64,000 nt of DNA from Bacillota bacterium (GTDB lineage Bacteria; Bacillota; Dethiobacteria; DTU022): positions 1 to 64,000 of the forward strand of contig JAABTH010000004.1 in assembly GCA_011389985.1 (NCBI GenBank), given 5' to 3'. Each line of letters starts with the position of its first letter. The first letter of the stretch is position 1. Positions 45,986 through 56,111 of this stretch are shown here, piece by piece. The notes beneath the pieces were generated by a model. It was not told the origin of the DNA and ran no database searches. It saw only the letters and a list, made by a program, of their open reading frames with translations. The position numbers and the translations under genes are program-made.

Positions 45986-48900
45986 TTGACTAAGGCAAAT
46001 TTTGTTCACCTGCATTGTCACACTGAGTTCAGCTTGCTTGATGGCGCTGCCAGGGTTTCTAAGCTGGTTAAGCAAGCTGCCGGGTTAAATATGCCGGCTC
46101 TTGCAATTACTGATCATGGAACTATGTTCGGGGTTATAGATTTTTACAGGGCTGCAAAAAATGCCGGAATAAAACCTATTATCGGCTGTGAGGTTTATAT
46201 GTCAACCCGCACACGCTTTCATAAGGAGGCAAGGGTTGACGATTCACAATACCACCTGGTTTTACTTGCCGAAAACAATACAGGATATCTTAACCTGATG
46301 AAGCTGGTATCAGCTGCTTACATCGAAGGTTTTTACTATAAACCGCGCATAGATCGGGACTTGTTAGAAGAGCATTCTGAAGGGCTTATTGCTTTGAGCG
46401 CCTGCCTGGCAGGCGAAATTCCAACCTTAATCCTGAACGGGCAAATCGAACGGGCCCGGGAAGCTGCATGTTACTTTCGTGATCTATTTGGCAGGAATAA
46501 CTTTTTCCTGGAGCTGCACGACCACGGTATCGCGGAACAGCGTACTGTTAACACAGCCCTTCTTCAGATTTCCAGAGAAGAAGATATACCTCTTGTAGCA
46601 TCAAACGATGTCCATTATCTGAATAGAAGTGATGCGGTTGTGCATGATGTTTTACTGTGTATCCAGACGGGAAAAACAGTAGATGAAACTGAAAGGATGA
46701 AGTTTGAATCAGAGGAGTTTTACCTGAAAACCGCCGATGAAATGTCTGTCTTGTTTAGTGACTATCCCGAGGCTCTTGATAACAGCCTGCTTATAGCCGA
46801 GCGCTGTAATGTTGATAAAGATTTTACTCAGAGACATCTGCCCGAGTATGCCCTTCCCGAAGGTGTAGATCCGGACGAGTATTTAAAAGAACTGTGTTAC
46901 AGCGGTATAAAAAAACGTTATCCCCGAATTACTCCTGAACTTAAAGAACGATTGGAATATGAACTGAGAGTAATCCGGCAAATGGGTTTCTCGAATTATT
47001 TTCTGATTGTATGGGATCTTATAGATTATGCAAAAAAAAATCAGGTTATAGTAGGTCCTGGCCGCGGCTCGGCAGCCGGCAGCCTTGTTGCTTACTGTCT
47101 TGGTATTACAAATATAGAACCGTTGCAGTATGGTTTGCTTTTTGAAAGATTTTTAAATCCCGAGCGAATATCTATGCCTGATATTGACATTGACTTTTGT
47201 GACGACAAGCGTGATAAGGTCATGAGTTATGTCTGTGACAAGTACGGCCAGGAAAGAGTGGCTCAAATTATAACTTTTGGCACCATGGCGGCCAGGGCTG
47301 CAGTACGTGATGTTGGAAGGGCACTGGCAATTCCTTATGCGGAAGTAGATAAAATTGCCAAGCTTATTCCGATGGAACCTAAAATGACGATTGCCAGGGC
47401 GCTTGTACAGAGCAGGGAACTGAAAGCCCTGTACAAAGAGGAACACTACCAAAAACTGCTCGATACTTCGATGGCTGTGGAGGGAATGCCCCGTCATGCT
47501 TCCACACATGCTGCCGGTGTTGTTATTGCAAAAGAACCGCTGGTAAATTATGTCCCTCTTTATAAAACATCAGACAGCACTATAGTAACCCAGTTCCCGA
47601 TGATGACTCTTGAAGAACTTGGTCTGCTTAAAATGGATTTTCTCGGTCTTAAGACACTGAGTATTATCGGAGAGGCTCTTGAAAACATCAGGAAAAGACA
47701 CAAAAGAAGCATCAATATTGAAGAAATACCTCTTGATGACACCAATACTTACGAGATGCTGACCCATGGGGAAACTACCGGAACTTTCCAGCTGGAAAGT
47801 TCCGGAATGCGGTCTGTTCTGCGGGAATTGATGCCGAACAAATTTGAGGATATCATTGCCGTAGTGGCTCTGTATCGTCCCGGGCCGATGGATCAGATTC
47901 CTACTTTTGTAAAGAGCAAACATGGGCACAAGAAGATTCAATATGCACATCCGATTCTGGAGCCTATCTTAAACGAAACATATGGTGTAATAGTTTATCA
48001 GGAGCAGATTATGGAGATTGCTGCCCGCATGGCTGGTTTTACACTCGGCCAGGCCGATCTGCTCCGACGGGCGATCGGCAAAAAAAAGAAAGAAATACTT
48101 AATGAACAACAGGAACTTTTTGTTCAAGGCTGTATAAAGAACGGGTATTCAAAAGAACTGGCCGGAGAGATTTACGATCTGATTCTTAAATTTGCCTCCT
48201 ATGGATTCAACAAGTCACATGCGGCAGCCTATGCCCTGATTGCTTACCAGACTGCGTATCTTAAAGCCAATTACCCGGTTGAATATATGGCGGCAATAAT
48301 GACTGTTTATTATTCTAACAGTGATAAAGTTGCTTTGTACATTGCCGACTGCCGGCGTATGGGCATTGAAATATTGCCGCCTGATATAAACGAGAGTGAA
48401 ACTCATTTTACAGTTGTCAGCAGTAACAGAATTCGTTTTGGCCTGGCGGCGGTTAAAAATGTTGGGTTGGGAGCAATTGAGTCCATTATCAAAGCGCGCG
48501 CTGAAAAACCTTATATTTCACTGCGCGATTTTGCTTCCCGGGTTGATATGAGGCAGTGTAACAGGAAAGTATTTGAGAGTCTTATTAAATGTGGAGCATT
48601 TGACTCGCTGGGAAACCATCGGGCGCAATATCTTTCAATAATGGATGATGTTCTTGCCCAGGGTCAATGTATTCAAAGGGAAAGAGAAAACGGGCAGATG
48701 TCTATGCTTTCATTAATGGAAAGCAGCGTTCAGGAGGAGCTTTTAACTGATATCCTGACAGATATCGAACCTTTTTCCGATAAAGAAAGATTATCACTAG
48801 AAAAAGAAATGCTTGGTCTTTTTATTTCAGGCCACCCCCTCGAACCTTACCGGGAGCTGCTTAATACGATGCCAAACCTTGTAAAATGTGCTGAATTAGG

Positions 48901-49444
48901 CGAAGCAGGGGATAACCACCAGGTTAAAGTCGGCGGTATTGTGGTTGCTGTAAGAAAGTTCTATACAAAGAAAAACAGGCAGATGGCTTTTGTCAAACTT
49001 GAGGATCTAACCGGCAGTGTTGAACTGGTTATATTCCCAGATCTTTTTGAGAGGCAAACTACCCTGCTTGAAGAAGATAACCTGCTTCTGGTTGAAGGCC
49101 GTACAGATCTAAAAGAGGAAGAGGATGTAAAAATCATAGTTGAAAATCTCAATCTTTTAAGCAGGGATAAAAAATATTACCGCCTGATCATTAACAATAA
49201 GCACGATCACTCGCTTCTTGAGCATCTTAAAGATACACTGGTAGCTGAGAATGGCGAGGTGCCGGTCTGTCTTTATTTTGAAGAAGACAACAAAACATTG
49301 GTGCTCGCTGAAGAATACTGGATTCGGGATCATCCTTCATGCCGGGAACGTCTTGAAAATCTGCTCGGGCATGGCGCTGTAACCGAGCTGGTTCAGAATC
49401 CGGATGAAAAAGCAAGATTTAGAGGCAAGGAGTCTGGATATTAA
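45986..49444 (+). CDS. dnaE: DNA polymerase III alpha subunit (DnaE)
   Basis: Replicative C-family polymerase of 1152 residues. The N-terminal PHP domain starts FVHLHCHTEFSLLDG. The palm carries GPGRGSAAGSLVAY and PDIDIDFCDDKR with catalytic aspartates. The helix-hairpin-helix and C-terminal OB domain (about 980-1060) follow. It starts at a TTG 9 bases after GAGG. The stop overlaps the pfkA start (TAATG). Clostridia also use PolC, which is not in this window. Confidence 0.96.
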   Translation: MTKANFVHLHCHTEFSLLDGAARVSKLVKQAAGLNMPALAITDHGTMFGVIDFYRAAKNAGIKPIIGCEVYMSTRTRFHKEARVDDSQYHLVLLAENNTGYLNLMKLVSAAYIEGFYYKPRIDRDLLEEHSEGLIALSACLAGEIPTLILNGQIERAREAACYFRDLFGRNNFFLELHDHGIAEQRTVNTALLQISREEDIPLVASNDVHYLNRSDAVVHDVLLCIQTGKTVDETERMKFESEEFYLKTADEMSVLFSDYPEALDNSLLIAERCNVDKDFTQRHLPEYALPEGVDPDEYLKELCYSGIKKRYPRITPELKERLEYELRVIRQMGFSNYFLIVWDLIDYAKKNQVIVGPGRGSAAGSLVAYCLGITNIEPLQYGLLFERFLNPERISMPDIDIDFCDDKRDKVMSYVCDKYGQERVAQIITFGTMAARAAVRDVGRALAIPYAEVDKIAKLIPMEPKMTIARALVQSRELKALYKEEHYQKLLDTSMAVEGMPRHASTHAAGVVIAKEPLVNYVPLYKTSDSTIVTQFPMMTLEELGLLKMDFLGLKTLSIIGEALENIRKRHKRSINIEEIPLDDTNTYEMLTHGETTGTFQLESSGMRSVLRELMPNKFEDIIAVVALYRPGPMDQIPTFVKSKHGHKKIQYAHPILEPILNETYGVIVYQEQIMEIAARMAGFTLGQADLLRRAIGKKKKEILNEQQELFVQGCIKNGYSKELAGEIYDLILKFASYGFNKSHAAAYALIAYQTAYLKANYPVEYMAAIMTVYYSNSDKVALYIADCRRMGIEILPPDINESETHFTVVSSNRIRFGLAAVKNVGLGAIESIIKARAEKPYISLRDFASRVDMRQCNRKVFESLIKCGAFDSLGNHRAQYLSIMDDVLAQGQCIQRERENGQMSMLSLMESSVQEELLTDILTDIEPFSDKERLSLEKEMLGLFISGHPLEPYRELLNTMPNLVKCAELGEAGDNHQVKVGGIVVAVRKFYTKKNRQMAFVKLEDLTGSVELVIFPDLFERQTTLLEEDNLLLVEGRTDLKEEEDVKIIVENLNLLSRDKKYYRLIINNKHDHSLLEHLKDTLVAENGEVPVCLYFEEDNKTLVLAEEYWIRDHPSCRERLENLLGHGAVTELVQNPDEKARFRGKESGY

Positions 49445-50406
49445 TGAAGAAAATAGCTGTTCTGTCAAGTGGGGGAGATGCACCGGGCATGAACGCCGCG
49501 ATTAGGGCGGTAGTACGCAGGGGCATCAATAAAGGTCTGAAGGTTTTCGGCATTCAACGGGGATATGCCGGGCTGCTGAATGGGAACCGGTTCATTGAGT
49601 TTGAAATGGGTTCGGTAGCCGATATTATTCACCGTGGGGGGACGATTCTACTTACTGCAAGGGAGGAGGGAATGTTTAATCCCGAATTCCGGCAAAAAGC
49701 GGTTAAAAAGCTAATTAATATGGAAATAGAAGGGCTTGTGATCATTGGTGGGGATGGTTCCTTCCAGGGGGCGATTGCTCTTGAAGAACTGGGGATGAAG
49801 GTTATCGGCATTCCTGCTACTATCGACAATGATATCAATGGGACAGAACAGACCATTGGTTTTGATACTGCCGTGAATACTATACTTGATGCGGTCAACC
49901 GTCTCAGAGATACGGCCACCTCGCACGAAAGAATATTTCTACTTGAAGTAATGGGACGTGAAACAGGTCACCTTGCTTTGACAGCCGGCCTGGCAGGCGG
50001 CGCCGAATCAATCATTGTTCCCGAGATCGAGTATGATCTTGACGAGGTATGCAGACGTATTCTACGCGGGATTAAAAGGCGTAAAGCGCACAGTATTATA
50101 TTGGTTGCTGAAGGGGCTGCAGATGTTTATAAACTTCACAGTGAGATTAAGCAAAGAATAGAGGCTGAAACAAGGGTTACTGTATTGGGCCATATTCAGC
50201 GGGGTGGCAGTCCAAGCGCTGTTGACCGTTTACTTGGCAGCAGAATGGGGGCAATGGCAGTAGATCTGCTATCTGATAGTAAAAGCGGATATTTTACTGC
50301 AGTATCCGGCAGGAATATAATTCCTGTTCCGCTAACTATATGTATAACTGAACAAAAAGAATTTCCGAATGAGCTTTATAAGCTGGCTTTGGACCTGGCA
50401 CGATAA
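49444..50406 (+). CDS. pfkA: 6-phosphofructokinase, ATP-dependent
   Basis: Phosphorylates fructose 6-phosphate in glycolysis. The 320-residue chain has the ATP loop LSSGGDAPGMNAAIR, the catalytic segment GIPATIDNDI with the proton-accepting Asp, and VMGRETGHLAL. The Gly in GGDGSF at the ATP/PPi-specifying position favours ATP. The ATG overlaps the dnaE stop by one base; pyk follows, an order common in Bacillota. Confidence 0.96.
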   Translation: MKKIAVLSSGGDAPGMNAAIRAVVRRGINKGLKVFGIQRGYAGLLNGNRFIEFEMGSVADIIHRGGTILLTAREEGMFNPEFRQKAVKKLINMEIEGLVIIGGDGSFQGAIALEELGMKVIGIPATIDNDINGTEQTIGFDTAVNTILDAVNRLRDTATSHERIFLLEVMGRETGHLALTAGLAGGAESIIVPEIEYDLDEVCRRILRGIKRRKAHSIILVAEGAADVYKLHSEIKQRIEAETRVTVLGHIQRGGSPSAVDRLLGSRMGAMAVDLLSDSKSGYFTAVSGRNIIPVPLTICITEQKEFPNELYKLALDLAR

Positions 50407-50439
50407 TTTCAGCCGGGCAGCCGGGAGGAGGCATTTTAG

Positions 50440-52188
50440 ATGCGTAGGACTAAAATCGTCTGCACGATTGGACCAAGTATAGATACAGAGGAAAGAATTG
50501 AGGCGCTGATAGATGCAGGCATGGATGTCGCCAGGCTTAATCTATCACACGGAAAGCGTGACGAACACCTCCGTCGATTGGAAATGATTCGCACCATTGC
50601 CTCAAAAATGGGAAGAAACGTTGGAATTCTTTTTGACACAAGAGGTCCCGAAGTAAGGACGGGCGACCTTGCAGAAGATTCTGTAGTGCTTGATGACGGG
50701 CAGGAGTTTATACTGACTACGGAAAAGGTAGTCGGCAATAAAGAAAAAGTATCAGTAACTTACCCAGATTTACATAAAGATATTTCTGTTGGTTGTATTA
50801 TTTTAATCGATGATGGGCTGATCAACCTGGAGGTTTTAAAGATTGAGGGCCAAGAAATATTCTGTCGGGTGATCCACGGGGGTGAACTGAGAAGTTATAA
50901 AGGGTTAAACACTCCCGGTACAAGGATTAATCTTCCGGCAGTGGGAGAAGAAGATAAAATTGATCTGAAGCTTGCTCTTGATTATGAAGTGAGTTTTCTT
51001 GCTGTCTCTTTCACCCGCAGCGCCGAAGATATTCTGGAAGTAAGGCGGCTTGTAGAGAATTATGGCGGACAGATCATGATCCTGGCAAAGATTGAAAGCC
51101 GCGAAGGAGTGGAGAATTACGATACAATTCTCGAAGTTTCAGATGGTGTAATGGTTGCCCGGGGAGATCTCGGTGTAGAAATTCCCCCGGAGGAAGTTCC
51201 TTTGTTGCAGAAAGCATTTATCCGTAAATGCAACCTGGCAGGAAAACCTGTAATTACTGCCACACAGATGCTCGACAGTATGATTCGCAATCCCAGGCCT
51301 ACCCGTGCCGAAGCGAGCGATGTTGCTAATGCAATATTCGATGGAACAGATGCAGTAATGCTTTCAGGGGAAACAGCCATGGGGCGCTTTCCGATCAAAG
51401 CGGCAGAGACGATGAGCCGGATCGCAGTAACGACTGAAAAAGGGCTTGATTATGCCGGAATACTCGAAAGAATGAGCCCTACAATTAAAAAAACAGTTAC
51501 AGATGCAATCAGCTATGCAACCTCGCATATCGCTGCTGAACTGAAAGCAGATGCCATCATCACCGCTACTCAGTCAGGTCAGACTGCCCGGATGGTTTCT
51601 AAATATAAGCCGAACGCACCCATAATTGCCGTCTCTGCCCGCAGACAGGTGGCAAATCAATTAACCCTTACCTGGGGAGTAAATGCTGTAGTATGCCCTC
51701 CTGTCAGCTCCACTGATGATATGTTTTCCAATGCCATAGAGGCAACATTAAAAGCAGGTATGATTAAAGAGGGCAACCTGGTTGTGATTACTGCCGGTGT
51801 GCCTGTTGGAATATCCGGCACCACAAACCTACTACGGGTTGAAACAGTTGGGGAAGTTATAGTTAAGGGAACAGGTGTGGGTAAAAGGGCGGCCTCGGGA
51901 AGAGCGCTTATCGTAAATAATGAAAAAGATCTTGAAAACTTTGAGGAAGGGCAGGTACTGGTAACCAGAAGCACCGGAATTGATTACCTGCCTGCCATAA
52001 AGAAAGCGGCAGCTTTGATAACTGAAGAAGGCGGTCTGACTTCACATGCCGCCATTGTGGCGATAAACCTGGGTAAACCGGCCGTGGTTGGAGTAGATAA
52101 AGCAGTTAGCCTTATCAAAAACGGTGAAATGATCACTGTTGATGCTATACGCGGTCTTATTTACCGCGGTGAGGCCAATGTCCTGTAA
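50440..52188 (+). CDS. pyk: Pyruvate kinase with C-terminal PEP-utiliser domain
   Basis: Makes pyruvate and ATP from phosphoenolpyruvate. The 582-residue protein includes the barrel (KIVCTIGPS, ILAKIESREGVEN, VARGDLGVEIP), the regulatory C-domain (TQSGQTARMVSKYKP), and an extra 110-residue end with the phosphohistidine-swivel motif GGLTSHAAIVAINLGKPAVVG (read in two parts). This extra domain is typical of Bacillus/Clostridia enzymes. GGGAGGAGG precedes the ATG. Confidence 0.97.
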   Translation: MRRTKIVCTIGPSIDTEERIEALIDAGMDVARLNLSHGKRDEHLRRLEMIRTIASKMGRNVGILFDTRGPEVRTGDLAEDSVVLDDGQEFILTTEKVVGNKEKVSVTYPDLHKDISVGCIILIDDGLINLEVLKIEGQEIFCRVIHGGELRSYKGLNTPGTRINLPAVGEEDKIDLKLALDYEVSFLAVSFTRSAEDILEVRRLVENYGGQIMILAKIESREGVENYDTILEVSDGVMVARGDLGVEIPPEEVPLLQKAFIRKCNLAGKPVITATQMLDSMIRNPRPTRAEASDVANAIFDGTDAVMLSGETAMGRFPIKAAETMSRIAVTTEKGLDYAGILERMSPTIKKTVTDAISYATSHIAAELKADAIITATQSGQTARMVSKYKPNAPIIAVSARRQVANQLTLTWGVNAVVCPPVSSTDDMFSNAIEATLKAGMIKEGNLVVITAGVPVGISGTTNLLRVETVGEVIVKGTGVGKRAASGRALIVNNEKDLENFEEGQVLVTRSTGIDYLPAIKKAAALITEEGGLTSHAAIVAINLGKPAVVGVDKAVSLIKNGEMITVDAIRGLIYRGEANVL

Positions 52189-52203
52189 AAGGAGTTGCTT
52201 CAT

Positions 52204-52623
52204 TTGAGAAGAAATGAAACTTTATTCAGGGTTCGCTACAACGAGACAGACCAGATGAGTGTGGCTTACCATGCCAATTACCTGGTTTGGTTCGAAATGG
52301 GACGGGCCGAGTTAATGAGAGAAATAGGGCTTCCTTATATTGAATTCGAGAAAAGCGGTTTGATGTTACCTGTTCTCAAAGTATATTGCGAATATAAGCA
52401 TGCTGCCCACTACGATGATGAGCTTTATGTGATAACCAGGCTCAGTAACTTGCAGAAAGTTCGCCTTACTTTTGATTATGAAATAAGAAGGGAAGGTAAA
52501 CTGCTGGCCAGGGGGTATACAGAGCATGCATTTATTAATCAGGACGGTAAACCGGTTGCCCTGAAAAAATTCAGCCCTTTTCTCTGGAACAGGTTGTGTC
52601 AAACGCTGGATAAACAGGGTTAG
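52204..52623 (+). CDS. Acyl-CoA thioesterase, YbgC/4-hydroxybenzoyl-CoA type
   Basis: Hot-dog fold thioesterase of 139 residues that hydrolyses acyl-CoA or acyl-ACP. VRYNETDQMSVAYHANYLVWFEMGR carries the signature Asp-Gln-x3-Tyr-His-x-Asn-Tyr (read as DQMSVAYHANY). I take the TTG at 52204, 10 bases after GGAG; an earlier TTG abuts that site. The gene is tightly placed between pyk and the deacetylase-like gene. Substrate unknown. Confidence 0.87.
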   Translation: MRRNETLFRVRYNETDQMSVAYHANYLVWFEMGRAELMREIGLPYIEFEKSGLMLPVLKVYCEYKHAAHYDDELYVITRLSNLQKVRLTFDYEIRREGKLLARGYTEHAFINQDGKPVALKKFSPFLWNRLCQTLDKQG

Positions 52624-52639
52624 AAACGGGAGGGCTAAT

Positions 52640-53692
52640 ATGCAGGAAAATGGTGAAAAAGTAGGTATTGTTTATCACCCTGATTATTTGATCCATACTC
52701 AAAGCTACCATCCTGAACGAAAAGAAAGATTAGAGGAGATTTTGAGCCTTTTTGAAAAAGAAAAACTGACGGATAAAATTGAAATGATTGATCCGGTACC
52801 AGCTTCAGCTGATGATCTGGCTTTGGTTCATGACCGTGATTACATTAAATCTGTTGATGTCGCTTGCCGTTCCGGAAAAAAGAACCTCGATATGGATACT
52901 TATATTGTCCCTGAATCTTATCGAGTAGCCCTGCTTTCAGCGGGAGGGGCATTGACAGGTTTGCGAAAGGTGATGAATAAGACTCCCCGCAGGGTGTTTA
53001 CTCTTAATCGTCCACCGGGGCATCATGCTGAATATGACCGGGCGATGGGGTTCTGCCTTTTCAATAATATTGCCATTGCTGCACAAGCGGCAAGGCGCGA
53101 TTATGGTTTGAAGAGAATTGCAATTGTCGATTGGGATGTACATCACGGCAATGGTACGCAGCATACATTTGAAGCTGATCCGGATATTCTTTTTATTTCA
53201 ACACACCAAAGTCCGGCTTACCCGGGGAGCGGTGACATCGATGAAGCCGGTAAGGGAAAGGGTGAAGGTTATACACTAAATATACCCTTAGCGCCTGGAA
53301 GCGGTGATGCTGAGTATGCTTTATTTTTTAAAGAAATTATTATTCCGGTAATAGATCAGTTTAAACCCGAAGTACTGATGGTTTCCGCCGGGCATGATGC
53401 CTATCATATGGATCCTCTGGCAGGGATGAGGCTCACATTCAGCGGCTATGATATGATGGCCCGTGAATTGTCTGCAGCCGCAGAGCGATGGTCTGAAGGC
53501 AGAATACTTTTGTGTCTGGAGGGCGGGTACAATCTTGAGGGACAGGCCGGAGCGGTTGTCCATACTCTGAATGCTCTTGGAAGATGGGGGTTTCCGGTTA
53601 CAGAAAAAGGCCCTGAGCTTAAGCCTGCTGCCCATGCGTTGAGATTACTGGATGATATTAGAGCATTCCAAAAAATATACTGGAAGCTTTAG
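52640..53692 (+). CDS. Histone deacetylase-family zinc hydrolase
   Basis: A 350-residue arginase/deacetylase-fold protein related to AcuC and acetylpolyamine amidohydrolases. It has RPPGHHAEYDRAMGFC with the catalytic His pair, the zinc ligands in DWDVHHGNGTQ and in SAGHDAYHMDPLAG, and the final Tyr region in GGYNLEG. It probably removes an acetyl group from a protein lysine or small amine; the substrate cannot be assigned. GGGAGG precedes the ATG by about 7 bases. A hairpin covers its stop codon. Confidence 0.9.
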   Translation: MQENGEKVGIVYHPDYLIHTQSYHPERKERLEEILSLFEKEKLTDKIEMIDPVPASADDLALVHDRDYIKSVDVACRSGKKNLDMDTYIVPESYRVALLSAGGALTGLRKVMNKTPRRVFTLNRPPGHHAEYDRAMGFCLFNNIAIAAQAARRDYGLKRIAIVDWDVHHGNGTQHTFEADPDILFISTHQSPAYPGSGDIDEAGKGKGEGYTLNIPLAPGSGDAEYALFFKEIIIPVIDQFKPEVLMVSAGHDAYHMDPLAGMRLTFSGYDMMARELSAAAERWSEGRILLCLEGGYNLEGQAGAVVHTLNALGRWGFPVTEKGPELKPAAHALRLLDDIRAFQKIYWKL

Positions 53693-53701
53693 CAGCTTCC
53701 A
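53670..53701 (-). terminator. Hairpin between convergent genes
   Basis: TGGAAGCT (53681-53688) and AGCTTCCA (53694-53701) form a perfect 8-pair stem that includes the deacetylase stop codon. Read on the minus strand it is followed by GTATATTTTTT, so it best fits as terminator of the DUF1015 gene. Confidence 0.5.
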
Positions 53702-53740
53702 GCTTATAAAATATTTAAATGATAGCAGATACAAAAAAAG

Positions 53741-55015
53741 TCAATAACTGAGCTTGTGATGATGTAAAACAAGGCCGCTGGGCAGCTTGGGATAGAAGAA
53801 AGTCGATTTCTGGGGCATTATCTCGCCTTTCTCAGCCCTTCTTAAAACTTCTTCAACCGCTATTGGTTCTAATATAAAAGCCAGTCGGGACTGTCCGGAT
53901 ATAATCGCCTGAATCGCTGTGTCAATATCGTGCGGATATGAGAGCACGTTTTTATCAACTTCGCTTTTTTCCCCGGGTGCAAGGACAGGTTTAAGGATCT
54001 GTTCATGAAGCAGGGCAACAGGTAAAGCTGCTTTATATTGATAGTTTTTTGGGGTAAGGAAACCGGCTTTTCCTTTTGTTATTATCCCTATTACGCTGCT
54101 GTCATGATTTAAAAAAGATAAATTATTTAAGTAAACTTCACTGTCGATATCTTTAAGAATACCGTATTCACAGTAATCAAAATGCCTGGAAATAATTTCA
54201 TTAAGCATTATTTCCTGGGCCTCTGCAAGATCATCTACCAAGCGGTGCGTGGGCAAAACAAGCAGGCCGGGGTCTTTCATGCTGACAAGCGTTGCAAGGA
54301 CAAAGTCTTTACCGCTAGATACTTGATCACGATTATTGAGCGAATAATTAAGAGCTGTTTCATAACGGTGATGGCCATCAGCTATAAGCAGCGGCTGGGG
54401 TGTTAGGTATGCTGTCAGTTCTTCCTGAAGAGCGATATTGTTAAGCGACCAGAGGCGATGATACTGGCCTGAATCTTCTTGAGCTTCCAATATGCAATCT
54501 TTTTTCGAGACTGCGTTAAAATAGTGATCAAGACGCTGATCCGGATCGGGGAAAAGTGTAAATATGGGGCTGATATTTGTTTCAAGGCGTTTTAACAGTT
54601 CCATGCGGTCTGCTTTCGGAACAGACATGGTTAGTTCGTGCGGCAATATGAATTTATTGCTGTATTCTTCTACTCTTAATGCGGCGATTATTCCGCGCCT
54701 GCAGTATTTTTTTGAGCTATGTGTAAAATTTTGTTCATAGAGGTAATAGCATGGCTCTTGATCCGCTTCGAGTAACTTATCGGCAAGCCACTGGTTTAAA
54801 AATGATTCAGCTCTACTGTAACGATTTTCTTTTTCATTATCTGAAGGCAGTCTTTTTCCGTATTCGAGTCGAATTATGTTATAAGGGTTTTTTTGATGAA
54901 GATGTTCCTGATCGGCAGGACTGATAACATCGTAAGGCGGAGTTATTACTTCACCAAGATTATCTATCTTTGAATGGTTGTATCTTAAACCTTTAAACGG
55001 TTGAATAAGAGCCAT
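53741..55015 (-). CDS. DUF1015 family protein
   Basis: A 424-residue protein of the DUF1015 family; function is not established. Typical features are the start IQPFKGLRYN with TPPYDVIS, then NIIRLE, and the central LLIADGHHRYETAL. The His-rich motif suggests a catalytic or metal site. It has no signal peptide or membrane segment. The ATG at 55013-55015 has GGAGGGTTTT upstream. In other genomes it often lies near serine or 2-hydroxyacid metabolism genes, but here it is alone. Confidence 0.85.
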   Translation of the reverse strand: MALIQPFKGLRYNHSKIDNLGEVITPPYDVISPADQEHLHQKNPYNIIRLEYGKRLPSDNEKENRYSRAESFLNQWLADKLLEADQEPCYYLYEQNFTHSSKKYCRRGIIAALRVEEYSNKFILPHELTMSVPKADRMELLKRLETNISPIFTLFPDPDQRLDHYFNAVSKKDCILEAQEDSGQYHRLWSLNNIALQEELTAYLTPQPLLIADGHHRYETALNYSLNNRDQVSSGKDFVLATLVSMKDPGLLVLPTHRLVDDLAEAQEIMLNEIISRHFDYCEYGILKDIDSEVYLNNLSFLNHDSSVIGIITKGKAGFLTPKNYQYKAALPVALLHEQILKPVLAPGEKSEVDKNVLSYPHDIDTAIQAIISGQSRLAFILEPIAVEEVLRRAEKGEIMPQKSTFFYPKLPSGLVLHHHKLSY

Positions 55016-55124
55016 AAAACCCTCCGTTGTGCTGTTTTAAAAATCAAAAAAAGGGGCAGCGCATTTATGATTTTATTATAACCCTATAACAAATGCAACG
55101 ACAATGTTTTTGTCCGGCAGAACG

Positions 55125-55153
55125 TTGCCTTAGGGCGTGATATATGCTATACT
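55125..55153 (+). promoter_or_regulatory. Promoter of the rpsB operon
   Basis: TTGCCT (55125-55130), 17 bases, TATACT (55148-55153), about 110 bases before rpsB. No other strong promoter was seen between here and tsf. Confidence 0.7.
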
Positions 55154-55171
55154 TACGGATGGCATTTTTAA

Positions 55172-55248
55172 AAACTCACGTCTGATGAGTGGGGATCGTG
55201 TTGGCTTAAAAGCTTCGATCCGGGCGATGATCCAGGCGGTGGTTAAAA
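55172..55248 (+). promoter_or_regulatory. Structured rpsB leader, possible ribosomal protein S2 binding site
   Basis: The leader after the promoter folds into ACTCA/TGAGT (55174-55190) and GGATCG/CGATCC (55193-55221) hairpins, followed by another GC-rich stretch and the rpsB ribosome site AAGGAGG. rpsB leaders bound by S2 are known in bacteria. That this is one is inferred from position and structure only. Confidence 0.4.
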
Positions 55249-55264
55249 CAAAGGAGGAGTTAGT

Positions 55265-56107
55265 GTGGCTAGAGTAAGTATGAAACAATTGCTTGAAGCG
55301 GGGGTCCATTTTGGACATCAAACCCGCCGGTGGAATCCCAAAATGAAGAATTATATCTTCACCGAGCGTAACGGAATTTATATTATTGACCTGCAGAAAA
55401 CCGTTAAGCTGATGGATACCTGTTATAATTTTGTCCGTGATCTAATCGCAGATGGAGGTAACATTATTTTTGTCGGAACCAAAAAGCAGGCTCAGGAATC
55501 AATCCGGGTTGAGGCTGAAAGATGCGGCGCTCACTATGTTAACCATCGCTGGCTCGGCGGAATGCTTACAAACTTTAAAACTATTCGCAGAAGGATTGAA
55601 AGAATGCTTCAACTTGAAAAAATGGAAGTTGACGGCACTTTTGAAAGGTTAACAAAAAAAGAGGTATTAACTCTTAAAAATGAAAAAGAAAGACTAATGA
55701 AATTTTTAAGCGGTATCCGCAACATGAAAGATGTGCCTGATGCAATATATGTTGTAGACCCACGCAAAGAGAAGATTGCTGTAGCTGAGGCCCGTAAGTT
55801 AGATATACCGGTTATTGCAATAGTTGATACCAACTGTGACCCCGATGAGATCGATTACCTGATTCCGGGCAATGATGATGCAATCAGGGCAGTTAAACTA
55901 ATTACTTCGGTTATGGCTGATGCCGTCCTCGAAGGGAAGCAGGTTAGTGAAGCTGTTGAAGAAGAGGAAGAAGAACCTATTGCTGAAGCTCCTGAAGTAA
56001 AGCCGGAAGAAGTGGCTGAAGAAGTTGTGGCTAACGAAGCAGCAGCAGAAGAAGTCAGGGAAACAGAAAAACCTGCAGACAATGAAGATATAAACGAAGG
56101 AGTGTAA
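55265..56107 (+). CDS. rpsB: 30S ribosomal protein S2
   Basis: Structural protein of the small ribosomal subunit. The 280-residue chain starts [26 protein letters not shown] in two family segments ([21 protein letters not shown]). It shows [21 protein letters not shown] and [19 protein letters not shown]. After residue 225 it ends in a tail of about 55 residues very rich in Glu and Ala, longer than in most S2. The start is a GTG at 55265 behind AAGGAGGAG. Confidence 0.97.
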   Translation: MARVSMKQLLEAGVHFGHQTRRWNPKMKNYIFTERNGIYIIDLQKTVKLMDTCYNFVRDLIADGGNIIFVGTKKQAQESIRVEAERCGAHYVNHRWLGGMLTNFKTIRRRIERMLQLEKMEVDGTFERLTKKEVLTLKNEKERLMKFLSGIRNMKDVPDAIYVVDPRKEKIAVAEARKLDIPVIAIVDTNCDPDEIDYLIPGNDDAIRAVKLITSVMADAVLEGKQVSEAVEEEEEEPIAEAPEVKPEEVAEEVVANEAAAEEVRETEKPADNEDINEGV

Positions 56108-56111
56108 ATAG